Source: JAANXG01 sp963731035
Lineage (GTDB): Bacteria > Pseudomonadota > Gammaproteobacteria > Arenicellales > JAANXG01
DNA: 64,000 bases
NCBI GenBank assembly: GCA_963731035.1
Contig: CAVSUY010000028.1
Coordinates: 62,001-126,000, forward strand
Reading direction: 5' to 3'
Below, one piece after another: positions 60,245 to 64,000 of this stretch. The notes beneath the pieces are model-generated. The model was given only the letters and a program-made list of their open reading frames with translations, had not been told where the DNA came from and did not search any database. Within the stretch, counting starts at the first letter, position 1. Every line of letters starts with the position of its first letter. A program made the translations under genes and the position numbers.

Positions 60245-62199
60245 TTCAGCTGCTTGGCGGCGCCCGCCGGATCGGCGTGGCCGCGCCTGTCTTCCGCCTT
60301 CTTCAAGGCGCGCGCCCGGCGGTGGACCCGGGACCAGAAACGGCGGTCGAGCAGCGCGGCGCGCAGGGAGCCGGTGCCGGCGTAGGTCTTGATGAAACGC
60401 AGTCTTTCAGTACGGGTCAGGGCGGCGGCGCCCGCCGAGTAGTACAGACCGCCGATATCCTTGACGCACCACCGCTCCGGCGTCCGGTGGCGCACTTGAG
60501 CCCGATGCAGGTCGATCAGGTGCAGATGCGGGTCCGCGGCCTCGTCGGGATCGAACAGGAAATGACACAGATAGAGGTCCCGGTGATTGACGCCGTTGGT
60601 GTGCAGGGTGCGGGCGGTCGCGGCGACCGCGCGAATGAAACGGCGCCGCTTGAGGACCTCCGAGCGGTCGCGGCCGCCGCCTTGGGCGGCGTATTGCTCG
60701 AGGCTGATCATCCCGGCCAGCTCGCGCGTGATGATGAAGGACTTGCGGCTGGACAAACCGGTACCGCGGCCGTGGGCGGCTGCGCTCAAAGTGGGGACGC
60801 CCAGCGCCTGCAGGAGATGGATGGCGAGCCACTCGTTGCCGGCGTCCAGCACCGGCAGCTTCATCTGCACGAGGTTCTTGAGAATCTCGCGCCAACCGAC
60901 GCCGAAGTGGGCTTTGAGGAAATAGCCGCGGCCGTCGTGCTCAAAGCGCAGCGTCGTGCGGTCCGGCGCCCGGCGGAACACATCGCCCTCGATCGCGAGC
61001 CAGTCCTCGAGCCGCGGCAGCCGGCGTGACAGCCCATATAGTTCGGGGTGCAAATAGCCGCGGAAGCCGAGCCGCGGCGCCTCGTCGCGCCAGTCTTCGA
61101 TCAGGTCGACGGCCGCCCCGGGCATCCTGTACAAAGTGTCGCTCTGCCCGTAGCGGCTGGCGCTCTCGCGAAGAGCATTCCGGCCCGGACGGGACAGCAG
61201 CGCTTCGAGCGCGCGGTTGAAGGCCTGCTGATCGAACGGGACGTCCAGCACCGTCCCCGCCCGCGCCTCGCGGACGTGGCGGGCGTAGCCGCAGTTGGCG
61301 GTGGTGAGCACGGGTAGAGCCGCCGCCAGCGCTTCGAGTATGACCGTGCCGGTATTCTCCTGCCGCGCCGGGTGAACCAGCAGATCGCCGGCGCGCAGCA
61401 GCTCCGGGACGTCGCTCCGGCCCCCAGTGAACACAACGTTCTGTGCGATGCCGAGTCCGCCCGCCAGCCGCCGGTAATCCGTGTCCTTGCCGTGGCCGAC
61501 CACCGCCAGCCGCGTGCTGCTCCGCAGCCGGTCCGGCAGGGACGAGAGGGCGACGAGCACTCTGTCGACGCCCTTGGTGCGGAACCCCGAGCCGACCACG
61601 AACACCAGGGCATCCTGCTCCCCCGCCCCCAGCGCGGCCCGCACCGCTGTGCGGCGCTCCGGGTCCAGGGGACCGGCCCGGTGGGCGGCATCCAGGCCGG
61701 GCGGCAGCAACCGCAGCCGTTCCTCGGGGGTATCGTAGAACGCGCGATATTCCAGTCCCGCCTGCTCGCTCAGCAGCATGATCCTGGTGCGGGATACGGT
61801 GCTGAACACCGATTCCTCCAGGTGCCGCAGGCTGCGGTAGCGGGGGGTCAGCTCGTAGGCACGCGGGTAGCGATGCCGGGCGCGGGCCGCGAAGCAGCCG
61901 TCAGCGGCGTAATAGAAGTCGAGTCCGGGCAGCTTGTTGAACCCCACCACGGCGTCATAGCGCCGGCCTTCCAGACGCTCCGCCAGCCGCCGAGCGAAAC
62001 CGGTGCCGCGCGAGTGATTGGTGAGTCCGCGGCTCGGGAGGACTGTGACCGGTGCGCCGGCCGGCGGCTCGCCTTGCCACTCCCGGGCATAGATATCGAC
62101 TGCGTGGCCCCGGCCCACGGCCTCGTCGGCGATGCGCAGCATGTCCCGGGCCAGGCCGCTGTAGGGAAAGTACTTGAACAGGCAGAATGCCAGCCGCAT
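60241..62199 (-). CDS. WaaG glycosyltransferase - WaaP heptose kinase fusion
   Basis: One 652-residue frame joins two usually separate enzymes of lipopolysaccharide core synthesis. Residues 1 to about 370 are a GT4 glycosyltransferase like WaaG: MRLAFCLFKYFPYSGL, VGSGFRTKGVDRVL and the EX7E motif Glu281-Glu289 (ENTGTVILE). Residues about 395-652 are a WaaP-type kinase: LRFEHDGRGYFLKAH (Lys428), KSFIITRELAGMISLEQY, HRDLYLCHFLFD (Asp541) and LIDLHRAQ (Asp563). The combined length equals the sum of the two parents. ATG 62199 gives the normal WaaG N-terminus; the frame is open 105 bp further. It overlaps the next kinase gene by 4 bp. Confidence 0.92.
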   Translation of the reverse strand: MRLAFCLFKYFPYSGLARDMLRIADEAVGRGHAVDIYAREWQGEPPAGAPVTVLPSRGLTNHSRGTGFARRLAERLEGRRYDAVVGFNKLPGLDFYYAADGCFAARARHRYPRAYELTPRYRSLRHLEESVFSTVSRTRIMLLSEQAGLEYRAFYDTPEERLRLLPPGLDAAHRAGPLDPERRTAVRAALGAGEQDALVFVVGSGFRTKGVDRVLVALSSLPDRLRSSTRLAVVGHGKDTDYRRLAGGLGIAQNVVFTGGRSDVPELLRAGDLLVHPARQENTGTVILEALAAALPVLTTANCGYARHVREARAGTVLDVPFDQQAFNRALEALLSRPGRNALRESASRYGQSDTLYRMPGAAVDLIEDWRDEAPRLGFRGYLHPELYGLSRRLPRLEDWLAIEGDVFRRAPDRTTLRFEHDGRGYFLKAHFGVGWREILKNLVQMKLPVLDAGNEWLAIHLLQALGVPTLSAAAHGRGTGLSSRKSFIITRELAGMISLEQYAAQGGGRDRSEVLKRRRFIRAVAATARTLHTNGVNHRDLYLCHFLFDPDEAADPHLHLIDLHRAQVRHRTPERWCVKDIGGLYYSAGAAALTRTERLRFIKTYAGTGSLRAALLDRRFWSRVHRRARALKKAEDRRGHADPAGAAKQLN

Positions 62200-62381
62200 G
62201 CTAGTGTCCCCCGTCCCCGTTAACGGCCCCTTTCCGGGCCGCCCGAAGGGAGCGCGCCCGAGCCGCCACTGCGGCGTTGCTCTCCTTGTGATGGGCTGGG
62301 CCATTCACTGCGGAGCGCCCCTTGCATTGCCGGCTCAGATGCTCTCTGAATGGGTCAATATCAGGGACGGGGTACACCAGA

Positions 62382-63407
62382 TCATCCGGCGTGCGAAGTC
62401 CGGTCCGACAGCTTCCGCTCCCATTCATAGGCCGTGCGGCAAATCAGCTCCAGGTCGTCGTACAGCGGCGACCAGCTGAGCTGCCGGCGAATGAGACTGC
62501 TGTCGGCCACCACTTCGGCTGCATCGCCTGGCCTTCGGTCTGTTTCCGTAACCGGGAACGACACGCCACTCACCTGGCGCACCGTGTCCACGACCGCTCG
62601 CACGCTGAAGCCGCGTCCGTAACCGCAGTTGAAGGTGGCCGACGCGCCGCCTTCCAGCAGAGACTTCAGTCCCAGCACGTGGGCCGCGGCCAGGTCCTCC
62701 ACGTGGATGTAGTCGCGGATGCAGGTGCCGTCCGCGGTCGGATAGTCGGTGCCGTAGATTTCAATGCCGGGCCGCTTGCCGCAGGCGGCTTCGCAGGCCA
62801 CCTTGATGAGGTGGGTCGCTTCGGGCGTGGCCTGGCCGAGGGCCCCGTCCAGCGACGCCCCCGCGACGTTGAAATAGCGCAGCGCCAGATAGCGGAACTC
62901 GTCCTCGCCCCGGTTGATCTCGCTGGCGTGCGCCACGTCGGCCAGGGTCCATTCAGTGATCAGCTTGCTGCGCCCGTATGGATTGATGGGGGTGGTCGGG
63001 GTCTGCTCGGTAACGGGCACGCTGCCCGGCTGGCCGTAGACCGCGGCGCTGGAGGAGAACAGAAAGCATCGCACCCCGTTCTGCCGGCACGCCTGTATGA
63101 GGTTGGTGGAGGCGATGGGATTGTTGCGGTAGTACTTGATGGGTTTGGTGACCGATTCCGGCACCACGGTGTAGCCGGCGAAATGGACCACGGCCTCCAC
63201 CGGCGCGTGGGCGCGCAGCAGCCCGGACATGGCATCGCCGTCCCCGGCGTCCAGCTCGAAGAACCGTGCCCGCGGATCCACCGCCCAGGAATGTCCCGAG
63301 TACAGGTCGTCCACTACCAGCACGTCGAAGCCGGCCTGGACCAATTGCCTCGTCGTGTGGGAGCCGATGTAGCCCGCGCCGCCGGTCACCAGAACAGTGG
63401 CCGTCAT
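62382..63407 (-). CDS. galE: UDP-glucose 4-epimerase
   Basis: A 341-residue short-chain dehydrogenase-type epimerase. The NAD motif GGAGYIG is at residues 9-15. The catalytic Ser and YxxxK are in FSSSAAVYG and NPYGRSK, and ALRYFNVAGA is the family segment. It supplies UDP-galactose (or GalNAc) for surface glycans. ATG 63407 is chosen for the standard N-terminus and the 4-bp overlap with the upstream heptosyltransferase gene. About 180 bp without a gene separate it from the waaG-waaP fusion. Confidence 0.96.
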   Translation of the reverse strand: MTATVLVTGGAGYIGSHTTRQLVQAGFDVLVVDDLYSGHSWAVDPRARFFELDAGDGDAMSGLLRAHAPVEAVVHFAGYTVVPESVTKPIKYYRNNPIASTNLIQACRQNGVRCFLFSSSAAVYGQPGSVPVTEQTPTTPINPYGRSKLITEWTLADVAHASEINRGEDEFRYLALRYFNVAGASLDGALGQATPEATHLIKVACEAACGKRPGIEIYGTDYPTADGTCIRDYIHVEDLAAAHVLGLKSLLEGGASATFNCGYGRGFSVRAVVDTVRQVSGVSFPVTETDRRPGDAAEVVADSSLIRRQLSWSPLYDDLELICRTAYEWERKLSDRTSHAG

Positions 63408-64000
63408 AGTGATCGTTCGCGTGAGTGGATGAGCTCCCGGAGTGTACCCCACACCCGCTCCGGGGGCACCGTGGCGTAGCAGTCGGGATGGATCTGGCCA
63501 CGGTCAGCGAAGCGGCAGTGCCGCTTCAGGCACGGCGCGCACTCGAAGTCCGCACGCAGCTGCGCCTGCCCGGGACCGCGCGTCCCCGTCAGGTCAGGGT
63601 TGGTGGCGCCGTAAATGGAAACGCCGGGTGTGCCCACCGCCGCAGCCAGGTGCCCCGGACCGGAATCCACCGATGCCACGGCGCGGGCGCCATGCAGCAG
63701 CCGCGCCAGCTCGCCGATTGACGGCGACGCTGCCACCGAGACGTTGTCCACACCGTCACAGATCTTCAGCGCCGCGTCATACTCCGCGGGCGTACCGGAC
63801 AGCACCTCGATCCGCCAGCCGTCGCCCGCCGCGGTCCGCGCCAGCTCCCGCCAGTGGTGGGCGGGCCAGCGCTTGCTGGGCCAGGTGGTGCCGGGGATGA
63901 AGACCAGGTACGGCGCGCCGCCGGCCGGCGCCGCGCGTCCGGCGCCGGGGACGCGCAGCCCGTATTCCATGGTGTCGGGAACCGTATAGCTCAACGCGGT
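63404..64000 (-). CDS. Heptosyltransferase (glycosyltransferase family 9, WaaC/WaaF-like), C-terminal part
   Basis: The frame is open to the window edge, so only the last 199 codons are seen. They hold the ADP-heptose-binding half: VFIPGTTWPSKRWPAHHWREL, SVAASPSIGELARLLHGARAVASVDSGPGHLAAAVGTPGVSIYG and a Cys-containing tail (CAPCLKRHCRF). The SVDSGPGHLAAA segment is diagnostic for the family. GTTWPSKRWP favours heptosyltransferase I (WaaC) over II, but that is uncertain. It heads a minus-strand operon with galE. Confidence 0.9.
   Translation of the reverse strand, partial: TALSYTVPDTMEYGLRVPGAGRAAPAGGAPYLVFIPGTTWPSKRWPAHHWRELARTAAGDGWRIEVLSGTPAEYDAALKICDGVDNVSVAASPSIGELARLLHGARAVASVDSGPGHLAAAVGTPGVSIYGATNPDLTGTRGPGQAQLRADFECAPCLKRHCRFADRGQIHPDCYATVPPERVWGTLRELIHSRERSL

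Noticed and set aside
1..64000. CRISPR arrays, rRNA, tRNA, prophage or insertion sequences with transposase
   Set aside because: No regularly spaced repeat-spacer arrays, ribosomal RNA, cloverleaf-like genes, phage genes or transposase motifs were recognised.

Overview
The window reads as a GC-rich chromosomal segment of a gammaproteobacterium. Supporting this are the atpI-atpBEFHAGDC-glmU-glmS block behind rsmG-parA-parB, polA next to engB and a cytochrome c4, hemL-thiE next to a rubredoxin gene, rpmE-rho-trxA-rhlB, a waa lipopolysaccharide-core locus and tamAB. I cannot name a genus. The rsmG-parAB-atp block is normally close to the replication origin; I see no mnmG, dnaA or DnaA-box cluster, so the origin itself is probably outside.

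Layout: 1-1795 (minus) tamA with the first codons of tamB. 2291-7561 (plus) aldo/keto reductase, phhB, a DMT-type transporter, an enolase-superfamily enzyme that lacks one expected metal ligand, and pncB. 7914-11347 proVWX betaine transporter closed by a strong terminator. 11585-15335 VOC protein, GNAT, rsmG, parA, parB. 15566-27969 a clear promoter, the whole F1Fo ATP synthase operon, glmU, three small stress/membrane proteins and glmS. 28257-33753 a frameshifted TPR/SPINDLY-type O-GlcNAc-transferase-like gene, uvrD and a degenerate GGDEF protein. 34096-37569 a ModE-like operator, tungstate transporter tupBCA and a ModE-HTH/PBP regulator. 37650-40165 (minus) HDAC-family deacetylase, a lipoprotein, a membrane protein and a DUF2782 protein. 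40434-47686 polA, GNAT, engB, cytochrome c4, an exported AlgH-like protein and a DUF4870 protein. 48058-52378 hemL, thiE, rubredoxin, rpmE, rho, trxA. 52502-57635 rhlB with a repeat-rich tail, patatin, lipoprotein, pgi. 57931-64000 a frameshifted membrane protein and the minus-strand waa operon (waaC, galE, a waaG-waaP fusion, a second kinase).

A short hairpin repeat with core GGAGCGGCTTCAGCCGC recurs at seven intergenic places, five of them as inverted pairs. Its stem shows compensatory changes, as expected of REP/BIME-type elements. No RAYT transposase is present in the window. Other repeats are a 28-bp perfect inverted repeat at the rpmE terminus, a 12-bp minisatellite touching the algH stop codon, a 45-bp coding repeat in rhlB, and a 50-bp hairpin-rich insertion inside one REP between atpG and atpD.

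Most of the window is core chromosome. The points most worth following are the single-ORF WaaG-WaaP fusion, the GGDEF protein that lost its active site but kept its c-di-GMP inhibitory site, the enolase-superfamily enzyme with Gly in place of the first metal ligand, the self-contained tungstate operon with its operator, and two otherwise intact genes each broken by one frameshift.
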